Counted from the first letter of the stretch, positions 1 through 8,882 are shown. The stretch: DNA of 64,000 bases from Flavobacteriaceae bacterium (GCA_013214065.1 JABSPK010000009.1:62001-126000), one strand, 5' to 3'. Translations and numbers: made by a program. The notes: a model not told the origin generated them from the letters alone.

Positions 1-394
1 CTTGGCCGACCACGGGGCCCAACGTATGAGTGCGGGAACCCTACAGCAAATCGGAGCTGTGGCAGGTAATGTGGCGATTCAAGATCCAAAAGCACGAAAT
101 GCTTTCAACCAAGCTTATGGCATCGGATCGACCGTTGGGGTCATGTTGCCCTTTAGCAGGGGGCATGAAACCGAGGCCGACCGCATCGGACTCCAGATTA
201 TGGCCATTGCCGGGTACAATCCCGATGAAGCGGCCAACCTTTGGAGAAGGATGAAAGCCAATGCCGGTGGTCAGGCCCCACCTGAATTTTTAAGCACCCA
301 CCCTTCGAACGATACCCGGATCGCCAATTTGACCGCTTGGGCGCCCCAAGCCAAACAGGAAGCGGCGAAATTCGGGGTGACCTCCTTCAAATAA
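1..394 (+). CDS. M48 family zinc metallopeptidase, C-terminal part only
   Basis: This is the 3' end of a gene that starts before the window; the frame is open from the first base to TAA at 392-394. The visible 130 residues begin just after where the HEXXH zinc motif of M48 peptidases would lie (ADHGAQRMS resembles the stretch after that helix). They contain SRGHETEADRIG, the segment that supplies the third zinc ligand (a Glu) in this family. The tail STHPSNDTRIANL is also typical of M48 proteins of the YcaL/LoiP/BepA type, which act in the periplasm on outer-membrane proteins. The protein ends without any added domain. The start, signal peptide and HEXXH motif lie outside the window. Confidence 0.9.
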   Translation, partial: LADHGAQRMSAGTLQQIGAVAGNVAIQDPKARNAFNQAYGIGSTVGVMLPFSRGHETEADRIGLQIMAIAGYNPDEAANLWRRMKANAGGQAPPEFLSTHPSNDTRIANLTAWAPQAKQEAAKFGVTSFK

Positions 395-487
395 GGGATA
401 CTGCCAGGATGTATCGCTAAACAGCTATTTTCCAAAAAGCTATGGTTTCGGAAAACCGGTGAAAGCTTCTTGTTGCTACCGATGGAC

Positions 488-519
488 TTCTTTAAGCTAC
501 CTTTATCGAAATAAATTTG
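488..519 (+). promoter_or_regulatory. candidate Bacteroidota promoter for the glycoside-hydrolase-like gene
   Basis: TAAATTTG at 512-519 fits the -7 consensus TANNTTTG exactly. The matching -33 element is weak (TTTA at 491-494, 17 nt upstream). A start near 525 would give a leader of about 35-50 nt. The rest of the 395-550 gap shows nothing else clear. Confidence 0.4.
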
Positions 520-559
520 GGTTTTAAGGTCAAGCTTCTAGTTTCGCAGGTTGCCACAT

Positions 560-3500
560 ATGCCAACCGCAAAGATGTTCTATAAAAAGCAGAAGCTCAA
601 TACCCATTTGTCGTTCAAGTTTTTGATTTCCCTTTCCCTGGTGCTGTCCATGTCTTTTTCTTTTGGACAGAATGTGACCGTAACGGGGGAATTAAAGCGG
701 TTTCACAAAACGACCGTGACCTTGCAAGCGCCTAGCCTGAATGAGAGCGTCACTACCTTTAAGGACTACCGGTTGAATGTTACGTTCACTTCGCCTTCCG
801 GTAAAACCTATACTGTGCCAGGATATTTCGCGGCCGATGGTAACGCCTCGGAAACCAGTGCGACGTCAGGAACTTTTTGGCGTTGTCATTTTTTACCCTT
901 GGAAACGGGGTCATGGACCTACTTGGTTTCATTTCGATCGGGAACTAGTATCGCTGTTAGTTTGGATCCCAATGAAGGCACACCGGTGTCGCCACTCGAC
1001 GGCAGTAATGGTAGCTTTAATATCACGGAGACCGATAAAACCGGGGTGGATTTTCGTGCCAAGGGGAAATTGGCCTACGTTGGTGAACATTTTTTACAGT
1101 TTACGAATGGGGAAAACTTCGTCAAATTCGGCTCCGACACCCCGGAGACACTTTTGGAATACGTTGATTTCGATAATACGAACGCTACCCGCGACTATAG
1201 TAAGCACTTGAATGATTGGAACCCCGGAGATCCGACTTGGCAAGGAGGTAAGGGAAAGGGCCTGATTGGGGCCATAAATTATCTCAGTGATCAGGGGATC
1301 AATGCACAATATTTTGTGGCGTTTAAGAATCACCCTATCGCGATTGCAACACCTTATCTTGACCACTTGGACAATATTGATGTGTTCGATCTTTCTAAAC
1401 TCGATCAATGGCAGATCGTATTCGACCATATGATATCCAAAGGGATAATGCCACATTTTGTAATGACCGAAACCCAAAGCCAGTCTGTTTTTGAGCTGTT
1501 TCAAGGGGCTTCCGGTGATCCTATTTTTGCGGATACCCGAAAACTCTATTTTAGGGAGATGATGGCTCGATTTGGCTATTTGAATGCAATTACTTGGAAT
1601 ATTGGCGAAGAAAACGGATGGAACCGGTATACCACCTATGGAAGGGCGGTAACCGATGCACAGCGGATAGCCTTTGCGGACTATTTGGACGAATTGGCCC
1701 CTTATTCGGAGATGATCACCGTGCACAACGGTCCTGCGGATGTGGATACCATTTTTTATGAGTTACTCGGGGTTCCCACATATGCGGGAACGTCCATACA
1801 GAATAGATTTCACCAAACGACCGGATCTAGGGATTGGATAAAGAAATGGCGAAGACTTTCTGCGGAATCGGGACACAAATGGGTGGTGAACTATGATGAA
1901 GCCTGGCCTGGGGTCCAAGTCGTTCCGGATGTTGAAAGATTCAGGACCAATGTACTTTGGGCCGCACTGCTTTCAGGAGCTGCGGGCGTAGAGAATTATG
2001 GGGGATCCGATCACGATAGAAATGGAAATGACTTTCGTCCTTTCGAAGCGATATGGGAGTCCATGCGCCATGCAAAAAGATTGTTCTATGACATTGGGAT
2101 TCCGTTTACTGAAATGGAAAACCAAGATGAGGTCGTTGATGAGGGCTATTGTTTGGCGAAGACCTATGATACCTATGTGATCTACCTGCCCAATGGAGGT
2201 AGCCCAACTGTAGATTTGTTAGGCGAGTATTCCGTGCAATGGTACGATCCGAGAAATGGAGGTGATCTACAAAGTGGAAGTATTGTTTCCATAGCTGGAG
2301 GACAAGATGTTTCCTTGGGGAACCCTCCGGATAATCCGGATTTGGATTGGGTCGTTATGTTAAAGGACATTCAGGGTCCAGTGGCGGTCACAGGAGTCGA
2401 TATTACGTCAGAAACTACGGAAATCGGTCAATATTTATCAGCTACGCTAGAAGCAACGGTGGTGCCTGCCAATGCCGACAATAACGCGATAACATGGTCA
2501 TCGAACAACCCGTCCGTTTTGACCGTAGACGAGAATGGATCTATTTATGCCGTTTCGCAAGGAACGGCACTGGTAACGGCTAGGTCCGTTGAAGGAAGTT
2601 TTACCGATGACCTTCTGATTACGGTAGTTGATAGTGCCGATTTCTGCACCGGAAGCGGTACGATTTTAATGGAGCGATACAATGGGATTTCAGGTACTGC
2701 CTTATCCAATCTCTTCAATGCCGCCGATTACCCCGAAAACCCGGATGCGGTAAGTGAAATCAATAGATTTGAAATACCTACGAATACCGGAGAGAATTAC
2801 GGGGTTAGGGTAAGCGGATTTCTGTGTGCCCCAGAAACGGGGACGTACTATTTTTGGGTATCGGGCGATGATGAATCCCGATTGAACTTGAGTACTGACA
2901 ATACGGTGTCGAACGTGGCGACCATTGCCAATGTGCCACAGTGGTCAAGTTCAAGGGAATGGAACAAATTCGTTGAACAAAAATCCGAAGGGATTCCCAT
3001 GGTTGCCGGACAAACGTATTATATCGAGGCGTTTATGAAAGAAGCCTCTGGTGGTGACAACCTAGCGGTAGGATGGAGAAAGCCTAGCGACGGCAATGGC
3101 ACGGTCCCTACAGAGGTGATACCTGGATCAGTGCTTTCACCGGATTTGGAGGGAACGATTATCCCCATTCCGGTGACGGGAGTGGTGGTTTCCCCATCCA
3201 CGTTGACCTTGGAAGAGGGTGCCACGTCCCAATTGGTCGCAACGGTATCCCCTGTAGACGCCGACGATGCCGGAGTGGTCTGGTCGAGCGCCGATACGGA
3301 TATCGCCACGGTGGATGCTGACGGCAGGGTAACGGCTATAAGCGCGGGTACGGTCACCATCACGGCGACCACCGACGACGGGGGCTACAGTGACTCAACG
3401 GAATTGGTTGTAATCAGCAATCAACCATTGGGTAACCAGAACGAATTGACCATATTTCCCAATCCAGCGGTTGATTGGGTCAATATTGGAATACAACGAA

Positions 3501-3703
3501 CGATATTGGAAGATAATCCTGTGGAAGAAATACGTTGCTTTGATTCTTCCGGTAGGTTAACAGCGGTTGTACAAGACATTGATCCCACGGGACAACTGAA
3601 TGTTTTTCCAATTGATGTTACCACCATGGAATCAGGGCTTTATACCATAAAAGTCCTTTTAACGAATGGAGATACCTATTCGGGAAGATTTTTGATTCGC
3701 TGA
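560..3703 (+). CDS. secreted DUF5060 / glycoside-hydrolase-like protein with Big2, PA14 and T9SS sorting domain
   Basis: A 1047-residue protein starting at ATG 560 (ATG 575 is equally possible; both leave a signal peptide ending near SFSFGQ). In order I see: a DUF5060-like beta-sandwich (about 40-150); a TIM-barrel-like region (about 170-500) with WNIGEENGW (E350/E351) and NYDEAWPG (E447), plausible acid/base and nucleophile glutamates; a short domain like the C-terminal collagen-binding-type module of such hydrolases (about 540-600); a Big2 Ig-like domain (about 610-695); a PA14-like domain (about 700-860); a second Big2 (about 875-955); and a C-terminal Por sorting domain beginning NELTIFPNPAVDW. 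The family and domains imply an extracellular carbohydrate-active enzyme exported by type IX secretion. The substrate cannot be read from the sequence, and no SusC/SusD pair or other polysaccharide gene is nearby. Confidence 0.85.
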   Translation: MPTAKMFYKKQKLNTHLSFKFLISLSLVLSMSFSFGQNVTVTGELKRFHKTTVTLQAPSLNESVTTFKDYRLNVTFTSPSGKTYTVPGYFAADGNASETSATSGTFWRCHFLPLETGSWTYLVSFRSGTSIAVSLDPNEGTPVSPLDGSNGSFNITETDKTGVDFRAKGKLAYVGEHFLQFTNGENFVKFGSDTPETLLEYVDFDNTNATRDYSKHLNDWNPGDPTWQGGKGKGLIGAINYLSDQGINAQYFVAFKNHPIAIATPYLDHLDNIDVFDLSKLDQWQIVFDHMISKGIMPHFVMTETQSQSVFELFQGASGDPIFADTRKLYFREMMARFGYLNAITWNIGEENGWNRYTTYGRAVTDAQRIAFADYLDELAPYSEMITVHNGPADVDTIFYELLGVPTYAGTSIQNRFHQTTGSRDWIKKWRRLSAESGHKWVVNYDEAWPGVQVVPDVERFRTNVLWAALLSGAAGVENYGGSDHDRNGNDFRPFEAIWESMRHAKRLFYDIGIPFTEMENQDEVVDEGYCLAKTYDTYVIYLPNGGSPTVDLLGEYSVQWYDPRNGGDLQSGSIVSIAGGQDVSLGNPPDNPDLDWVVMLKDIQGPVAVTGVDITSETTEIGQYLSATLEATVVPANADNNAITWSSNNPSVLTVDENGSIYAVSQGTALVTARSVEGSFTDDLLITVVDSADFCTGSGTILMERYNGISGTALSNLFNAADYPENPDAVSEINRFEIPTNTGENYGVRVSGFLCAPETGTYYFWVSGDDESRLNLSTDNTVSNVATIANVPQWSSSREWNKFVEQKSEGIPMVAGQTYYIEAFMKEASGGDNLAVGWRKPSDGNGTVPTEVIPGSVLSPDLEGTIIPIPVTGVVVSPSTLTLEEGATSQLVATVSPVDADDAGVVWSSADTDIATVDADGRVTAISAGTVTITATTDDGGYSDSTELVVISNQPLGNQNELTIFPNPAVDWVNIGIQRTILEDNPVEEIRCFDSSGRLTAVVQDIDPTGQLNVFPIDVTTMESGLYTIKVLLTNGDTYSGRFLIR

Positions 3704-3748
3704 TCAGACACTCTGAACCATTAATTCAAGAATTTTTACTTTTAGCTT

Positions 3749-5077
3749 ATGGTAAGTACGATTGTAGCAAAAGGGTCTAAAAAATTATTGAATGCCTGGG
3801 CCTTTTACGATTGGGCCAATTCGGTGTATAGCTTGGTCATTTCTTCTGCGGTATTCCCTATTTTCTATGGGGCTTTGTTTAGGGCAGCCGAAATTGAAAA
3901 AGTCAGCGTTTTCGGAGGTGAGATCGCCCGTGCTCCCTTGATCAGTTACGTGACATCGGCCGCCTTCGTCTTTATTGCCTTGGTGACCCCTTTGGTAAGC
4001 GGAATCGCCGACTATTTGGGCAACAAAAAGGTATTCCTCAAGTTCTTCTGTTACTTAGGTGCCGTTTCCTGTATTGGACTGTATTGGTTTTCACTGGAAA
4101 ATATTTATTTCGGCCTGATCTGTTATTTCTTCGGTCTGGTCGGATTCTGGGTAAGTTTCGCGATCAACAATTCATATTTACCCGACATTGCCTATCCCGA
4201 ACAGCAAGACAGCGTAAGTGCCAAAGGATTTTCATTGGGCTATATCGGCAGTGTGATCCTCTTATTGTTCAATTTGGCCATGGTCATGCAACCCGATCTT
4301 TTTGGGATTACGGATTACGGTGGTGAGGTTGCCGAGATCAAGGCCATGAAGTACTCTTTCGTCACCGTGGGTATTTGGTGGATCGTTTTCAGTCAATACA
4401 CCTTCAAGTACCTGCCTAAAGGCAACAAATCGGCTGGCGGACAATCGAACATCATCTTGAACGGTTTCAAGGAATTGCGCGGGGTATGGCACCAATTGGG
4501 CAACGAACTACGTTTGAAACGCTATCTAGGGGCCTTTTTCGTCTACGCCATGGCCGTTCAAACCATTATGTTGATCGCCACCTACTTCGGTGAGGAGGAA
4601 ATCAATTGGGGAACCGACGGGGAGCGGACGACCGGCTTGATCGTGAGTATCTTGGTCATTCAAGTGGTGGCCATTGCCGGGGCGACGTTGACCGCAAAGG
4701 CCTCCAAACGTTTTGGCAATATCAAGACCCTGATCGTAGTCAATGTCATTTGGGTATTGCTTTGTGTGTATGCCTATTTTTTACAGACCCCAACGGATTT
4801 CTATATCGCGGCCGGATTGGTCGGTATCGTGATGGGCGGTATACAGGCATTGTCAAGATCGACCTATTCGAAGTTTCTACCCGATACGGACGATACGACC
4901 TCATTTTTCAGTTTTTATGATGTAGCCGAAAAAATCGGTATCATCATCGGTACCTTCCTTTACGGATTTATCGCCCAAGCTACGGGAAGTATGCGCAATG
5001 CGACCATAGTATTAGGTCTCTTTTTCGTAGTTGGGGCCATCTTGTTACTGCGTGTGGAACGACCTGAAAAAGCATAA
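3749..5077 (+). CDS. UMF1-family MFS transporter
   Basis: A 442-residue polytopic membrane protein with about 12 hydrophobic segments. The N-terminus (AWAFYDWANSVYSLVISS) is the signature of the UMF1 branch of the major facilitator superfamily, related to fungal Atg22 vacuolar exporters. The segment GGIQALSRSTYSKFLP near residue 365 is also conserved in this branch. Substrates of bacterial members are not known, so only inner-membrane transport can be inferred. It follows the secreted hydrolase by 45 nt and ends in a strong terminator, so it could be co-transcribed with that gene or have its own start: TACTTTTA just ahead of the ATG is a one-mismatch -7 box. Confidence 0.88.
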   Translation: MVSTIVAKGSKKLLNAWAFYDWANSVYSLVISSAVFPIFYGALFRAAEIEKVSVFGGEIARAPLISYVTSAAFVFIALVTPLVSGIADYLGNKKVFLKFFCYLGAVSCIGLYWFSLENIYFGLICYFFGLVGFWVSFAINNSYLPDIAYPEQQDSVSAKGFSLGYIGSVILLLFNLAMVMQPDLFGITDYGGEVAEIKAMKYSFVTVGIWWIVFSQYTFKYLPKGNKSAGGQSNIILNGFKELRGVWHQLGNELRLKRYLGAFFVYAMAVQTIMLIATYFGEEEINWGTDGERTTGLIVSILVIQVVAIAGATLTAKASKRFGNIKTLIVVNVIWVLLCVYAYFLQTPTDFYIAAGLVGIVMGGIQALSRSTYSKFLPDTDDTTSFFSFYDVAEKIGIIIGTFLYGFIAQATGSMRNATIVLGLFFVVGAILLLRVERPEKA

Positions 5078-5080
5078 AAA

Positions 5081-5104
5081 AAATCCCGGTTTTCGCCGGG
5101 ATTT
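5081..5104. terminator. bidirectional rho-independent terminator
   Basis: The perfect inverted repeat AAATCCCGG - TTTTCG - CCGGGATTT lies between the convergent transporter and DUF2807 genes. It is preceded by an A-run and followed by a T-run, so it can end transcripts from both strands. Confidence 0.9.
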
Positions 5105-5142
5105 TTTCATTGTTTACTTTTTGATTGGTGAATAACTCCTGT

Positions 5143-5865
5143 TCAATAGCTGGTAATATCACCAGAACCTGAACTTTTGGTGTCTATTTTCTTTGGATTG
5201 CCCTTATAGCTGATATCGCCGGACCCCGATACACGGGCTTTTAACGATTGTTTTGCGGTTACCCTGATATCGGCCGAACCGGATACTTGGGCATCGACGA
5301 AATCGGCTTCCAGTTCATACGCTTTGATATCACCCGATCCCGAAACCGAGACGGTAAAATCCGTGGCCTTTCCGGCTAAGTTGATATCCCCGGAACCCGA
5401 CATGGAAGCTTTGACCTCGTTGGCTTCGACTTCAAGACTGATATCCCCAGATCCCGAAATACTGGTTTTGAATTCATTCGATTTCAGCACGGTCTTTCCG
5501 ACGATATCACCGGATCCTGAAAGTGAAACCCCACGTACGCTTTCTACGGGTACGATAATTAGAATGCCATCTTTCCAGTTAGAGGGTTTGAGGTTCACCC
5601 CACGCTTGGTCTTGATGGTCAATTTTCCGTCTTTGACCTCGGTTTTGATGTATTCCAAAAGGTTTTCCTCTCCTGTTAGGGTCAGTTCCCCTTCTTGCCC
5701 CTCGACGAGTTCGACGTCGAACCATCCGGCCAAGGCGACGACATCGTAATCGCCTACGGAACGTTCGATGGTTACGACTTTTCCGTTTCCTTTAACCCTT
5801 TTGCCCCATTGCGCACAAGCTACGATAGTGCAAAGGACCATGCTTAGTGTCAGTAGTTTTTTCAT
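5143..5865 (-). CDS. DUF2807 (head GIN domain) exported protein, copy 1, possible lipoprotein
   Basis: 240 residues. The N-terminus MKKLLTLSMVLCTIVAC has a lipobox-like IVAC, so it may be lipidated at C17; alternatively it is cut after ACA by signal peptidase I. The body is a DUF2807 (putative adhesin, head GIN) domain built of short coils, each closed by SGSGD[IV]. I count seven such motifs at 16-20 residue spacing, the fifth being SGSAD, as expected for a right-handed beta-helix. It is the last gene of the sigma-factor operon and sits 24 nt after a near-identical paralogue, so it is a tandem duplication. The molecular role of the family is unknown; an envelope-surface role is inferred from the export signal and the repeats. 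Confidence 0.85.
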   Translation of the reverse strand: MKKLLTLSMVLCTIVACAQWGKRVKGNGKVVTIERSVGDYDVVALAGWFDVELVEGQEGELTLTGEENLLEYIKTEVKDGKLTIKTKRGVNLKPSNWKDGILIIVPVESVRGVSLSGSGDIVGKTVLKSNEFKTSISGSGDISLEVEANEVKASMSGSGDINLAGKATDFTVSVSGSGDIKAYELEADFVDAQVSGSADIRVTAKQSLKARVSGSGDISYKGNPKKIDTKSSGSGDITSY

Positions 5866-5889
5866 GATTTCGTGTTTTGGTTTATGGAT

Positions 5890-6612
5890 TTAATAACTTG
5901 ATATGTCACCGGATCCAGCGGTTTTGCTATCGACTTTGCCCGGGTTGCCCTTGTAGGTAATATCTCCAGAACCTGCGACCCGCGCCCTGATGGCTTGGTT
6001 GGCCGTCACTTTTAAATCGGCCGAACCGGAAACATTGGCTTCAACGTTTTCCGCCTCAAGATCAAACGCCTTGATATCACCGGACCCCGCAACTGAAACT
6101 ACGAAATCTTTGGCATTTCCGGTAAAGACCATGTCGCCCGAACCGGATAACGAGGCCTTGAAATAATCGGCCTCTACTGAAAGATCCACATCGCCCGATC
6201 CTGCCAAGGAGGCATTGAAGCGTTCTGCTTTGAGCGTGGTTTTCGAAACGACATCACCCGATCCCGAAAGGCTTACCGAGTTGACTTGCTCGACGGGGAC
6301 GGTAATGATGATGCCCCCTTTCCAATTGGATGATTTCAAGTTGACCCCTTTTTCCTTTTTGATGGTCAGGGTACCGTTTTTCACCTCGGTTTCGATGTAT
6401 TCCAAAAGGTTTTCTTCCCCTTTTAAGGTCAATTGGCCTTCTTTGCCATCAACCAAGATGACATCGAACCATCCAGCGGCCGCAATGGCATCGTAGGATC
6501 CCACATTGCGTTCAATAGTGACGACATTGCCGTTTCCTTTGATTCGTTTTCCCCATTGGGCAGTTGCCGAAATGGTGACTAAAGCTAAAATAAGTACTGG
6601 TAGTTTTTTCAT
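5890..6612 (-). CDS. DUF2807 (head GIN domain) exported protein, copy 2
   Basis: 240 residues, starting at the ATG whose first base is 6612. The frame stays open further upstream, but that part overlaps the previous gene and has no signal peptide. The N-terminus MKKLPVLILALVTISATAQ is a plain signal peptide without the lipobox cysteine of copy 1. The mature part aligns end to end with copy 1, with the same start (QWGKR.KGNG.VVTIER) and seven [SA]GSGD motifs with the fifth again SGSAD. The copies therefore differ mainly in how they are anchored. The gap to the DUF4097 gene upstream is 22 nt. Confidence 0.85.
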   Translation of the reverse strand: MKKLPVLILALVTISATAQWGKRIKGNGNVVTIERNVGSYDAIAAAGWFDVILVDGKEGQLTLKGEENLLEYIETEVKNGTLTIKKEKGVNLKSSNWKGGIIITVPVEQVNSVSLSGSGDVVSKTTLKAERFNASLAGSGDVDLSVEADYFKASLSGSGDMVFTGNAKDFVVSVAGSGDIKAFDLEAENVEANVSGSADLKVTANQAIRARVAGSGDITYKGNPGKVDSKTAGSGDISSY

Positions 6613-6634
6613 GATCGATTCGTTTTTTGATATA

Positions 6635-7735
6635 TTAATTTTGATAGAAGGTAATGCCACCATACTCGCTGTTGATGGTAACGTTGTTACCGGAGTTCTG
6701 TTTGCCTCGGTACCCCTTGTAGTATTTTTCACTTGATTTTTCCTTGCTGATGTTGATTTCAAAATCGTCTTTACCGCTTACTCCTGCATATTCAGTGGTG
6801 ATTTCAAAATCAAAATAGTACGATGGGTTGTAGCCGATCTTGATACCGGTGTAATCGGATCGTACGTTGATATTACCGGCATCAGAGGCCATTTCTGCGA
6901 TTTTCAACGATCCGTAATCGGAAGTCACATCGACATTACCGTGTACTTCACCAAGCTTGACACTGATGTAGTCACCCACACCTTCGACATTGCCGACATT
7001 ACTGATTTCCATAGACCCATAGTCAGAGGAATATTCCAAATTGGCCATTTCTTTGACGATGGCCGTGGTGTAATCGGCCTTGATGTTCAGGTTACCCGCC
7101 TTGTCGACGGTAAACCCGGAGTAATCGGCAATGATCTCGGCACTGTTGATGTACTCGAAAGTGGAACGGGAGGTATAGTCGAACCGCAGTTCGTTGTTCC
7201 TGCCGCGTAGTTCGCCGATTTCCATTTTTCCGTAATCGCAACTGATTTTGGCATGCCCGTCGATACGATCGAGAATGATGTTGCCGTAATCGTTGCTGAG
7301 GTTGACGCTGTTCTTTACGGGCAATTTGACGGTGTAGTTGACCTGAACGCTCACATTGTTGCGTTTTCCCCAACTCCATTCCCAATTGCGACCCCGATCA
7401 CCGAACCTGGTGATGGCCGATACCAAGCTACTGCTGTTCTCGAAATCCACATCGATTTCGTTCAATCGATCTTGCACCTTGGTTTCATTATTGCCATTGG
7501 TTTTGACATGCACCTCGATCATGATTTTGTCTTGATCCCATGAGGTGATGTTCAGGTTGCCATAGCTATTTCGCACTTTGAACAAGGCGTCGGCATTGAC
7601 GTTGAATTCTTTTTTAATGGTTTTTTCTTTGGTGTACTTGCCTTTCATGCCACCTCCGGTGACACTTGCCGACAGGGCAAAGGGAACCAATAAGAGGCTC
7701 AGGGTGATATATTTAAATAGTAAAGTTCGCATCAT
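6635..7735 (-). CDS. DUF4097-type exported beta-helix protein
   Basis: 366 residues with an N-terminal signal peptide (hydrophobic to about residue 23, ending ALSASV). The mature part carries about eleven short repeats ending in DYG, DYT or EYG, the coil pattern of the DUF4097 putative-adhesin family, which is distantly related to DUF2807. A basic and aromatic stretch (NWEWSWGKRN, about residues 115-125) interrupts the repeats. Its start overlaps the anti-sigma gene by 23 nt, which implies translational coupling. The context suggests it is a main output, or a sensory partner, of this ECF sigma system. The exact function is not known. Confidence 0.8.
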   Translation of the reverse strand: MMRTLLFKYITLSLLLVPFALSASVTGGGMKGKYTKEKTIKKEFNVNADALFKVRNSYGNLNITSWDQDKIMIEVHVKTNGNNETKVQDRLNEIDVDFENSSSLVSAITRFGDRGRNWEWSWGKRNNVSVQVNYTVKLPVKNSVNLSNDYGNIILDRIDGHAKISCDYGKMEIGELRGRNNELRFDYTSRSTFEYINSAEIIADYSGFTVDKAGNLNIKADYTTAIVKEMANLEYSSDYGSMEISNVGNVEGVGDYISVKLGEVHGNVDVTSDYGSLKIAEMASDAGNINVRSDYTGIKIGYNPSYYFDFEITTEYAGVSGKDDFEINISKEKSSEKYYKGYRGKQNSGNNVTINSEYGGITFYQN

Positions 7736-8273
7736 TGTTGTTTTTTAGGTTTTTAATCGCTTCGATATTGGTCAATACTTCCTTCAAAAGGTCGATCCTG
7801 GTTTGGAAATTGGTGATCATCGCGTTCAAGATGAACTTGCTGTTGCCTCCGTTGATCAATTCTTGTTCCAATTGGCCGTAGTTGGTTTCGAGTTTGGCCA
7901 GCTGGATCAGGGCGTCGTCGACCAGTTTCGCGGTCTCGGGCGTCCGTTCATCGTTCAAGAGCTGCACTTGTTCTTCGATCAAACTTGCGAAGTAGAATTC
8001 CGTTTCGGACACTTCAGGCGCGATTTCGACGACTTGTTCCTTGATATTCGGCCCTGGGCCGAACACTTGGAGGCCGACCACGCATAACAAGGCGATCGAG
8101 GCGGCGATGGACAATGGTTTCCACCAGTTCATTTTTTTAGGTTGAAGGCCCACAACCCCGTTTTGTTGGTTCAGTTTCTGCAGAAATCGTTCTTGATGGC
8201 CGACTTGTGGCTCCTCAAAATCAAATCCATCTTGAAGTCTTTCAAACAGTTCGTTAATTCTATCCTTTTCCAT
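7713..8273 (-). CDS. probable membrane anti-sigma factor
   Basis: 186 residues with one transmembrane helix (about 52-72, after MNWWKPLS). The short N-terminal part is charged and would face the cytoplasm. The outer part is rich in Glu, Leu and Gln and predicted helical. No known domain is recognisable by eye. The call rests on position (2 nt after an ECF sigma gene), single-pass topology, and the frequent pairing of such proteins with ECF sigma factors in Flavobacteriia. It lacks a visible HxxxCxxC zinc anti-sigma motif. It could instead be a sensor or adaptor not binding the sigma factor. Confidence 0.65.
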   Translation of the reverse strand: MEKDRINELFERLQDGFDFEEPQVGHQERFLQKLNQQNGVVGLQPKKMNWWKPLSIAASIALLCVVGLQVFGPGPNIKEQVVEIAPEVSETEFYFASLIEEQVQLLNDERTPETAKLVDDALIQLAKLETNYGQLEQELINGGNSKFILNAMITNFQTRIDLLKEVLTNIEAIKNLKNNNDANFTI

Positions 8274-8275
8274 AA

Positions 8276-8833
8276 CTAGACATTTACGGTCAATTTTTTC
8301 CGAAGGCTTTCCTTTGCCCTTGAGATGGTCGTTCTACAATTCGCATAGCTCATATCCATGATTTGGCTGATCTCTTCGTAGTCGTACCCTTCGATTAGAT
8401 GTAAGGTCAAAGAAACTCTGTAGTTATCTTTTAGACTTTTCATGGTCTCCATCACTTTTTGAGCCTTCAGTTCTGTGTAACCATCTCCATCCAAAGCAAC
8501 CCCATCATTATCTTCGACCTTGTATATTACATCATCTAAATCAACAGCTTGGTTTTTTTGCTGCTTCTTGTAATGATAAATACTGTTGTTGATCACGATT
8601 CGTTTCAACCATGCCCCGAAGGTCACTTCACCCTTGAATGTATGCAGTTTCGTAAACGCGTTCAAAAACGATTCCTGCATGACATCCTCGGCTTCCGCAG
8701 TGTGCTTTACAATGCGTAAGGCGATGTTGTACATGGCCTTATAGTAGCGATTGTAAATCTCTAACTGTGCACTTTGTCTTCCTTCAAGACACCATTGCAC
8801 CAAGGTGTCAGTATGTTCATTTTTGTGGCTCAA
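8276..8833 (-). CDS. ECF-type RNA polymerase sigma factor
   Basis: 185 residues with the two-domain layout of ECF sigma factors. Region 2 (about 25-90) includes AEDVMQESFLNAF and FGAWLKRIVINNS for -10 recognition. Region 4 (about 125-180) includes YDYEEISQIMDMSYANCRTT, the helix-turn-helix that reads -35. It heads a five-gene minus-strand operon (sigma, anti-sigma, DUF4097, DUF2807, DUF2807) with gaps of 2 to 24 nt and one overlap. The arrangement suggests an envelope-stress or surface-remodelling regulon that controls itself. Confidence 0.93.
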   Translation of the reverse strand: MSHKNEHTDTLVQWCLEGRQSAQLEIYNRYYKAMYNIALRIVKHTAEAEDVMQESFLNAFTKLHTFKGEVTFGAWLKRIVINNSIYHYKKQQKNQAVDLDDVIYKVEDNDGVALDGDGYTELKAQKVMETMKSLKDNYRVSLTLHLIEGYDYEEISQIMDMSYANCRTTISRAKESLRKKLTVNV

Positions 8834-8849
8834 AAAGTGGAATGGTTTG

Positions 8850-8882
8850 TTCTATAGAGCATGCACTTTACCGATTGTTACA
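8850..8882 (-). promoter_or_regulatory. candidate autoregulated ECF promoter
   Basis: On the minus strand TGTAACAA (8882-8875) is followed about 16 nt later by GCTCTATAG (8860-8852), 20 nt before the sigma ATG. TAAC in the -35 is common at ECF promoters. No TANNTTTG box is present here, which argues against a housekeeping promoter. Confidence 0.4.

Noticed and set aside
1094-1726. 210-codon minus-strand open frame inside the glycoside-hydrolase-like gene
   Set aside because: It lies wholly within a well-supported coding gene, has no recognisable domain, and its composition follows the complementary codons.
5150-6330. Regular short repeats (GATATCACCGGATCC-like) at near 60-nt spacing that look like a CRISPR array
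   Set aside because: They are codons for the SGSGDI motifs of the two DUF2807 proteins, in frame, and vary at third positions; the spacing follows the protein coils and there are no cas genes.
6613-6762. N-terminal extension of DUF2807 copy 2
   Set aside because: It overlaps the end of the DUF4097 gene and would bury the signal peptide; copy 1 begins at the equivalent MKKL.
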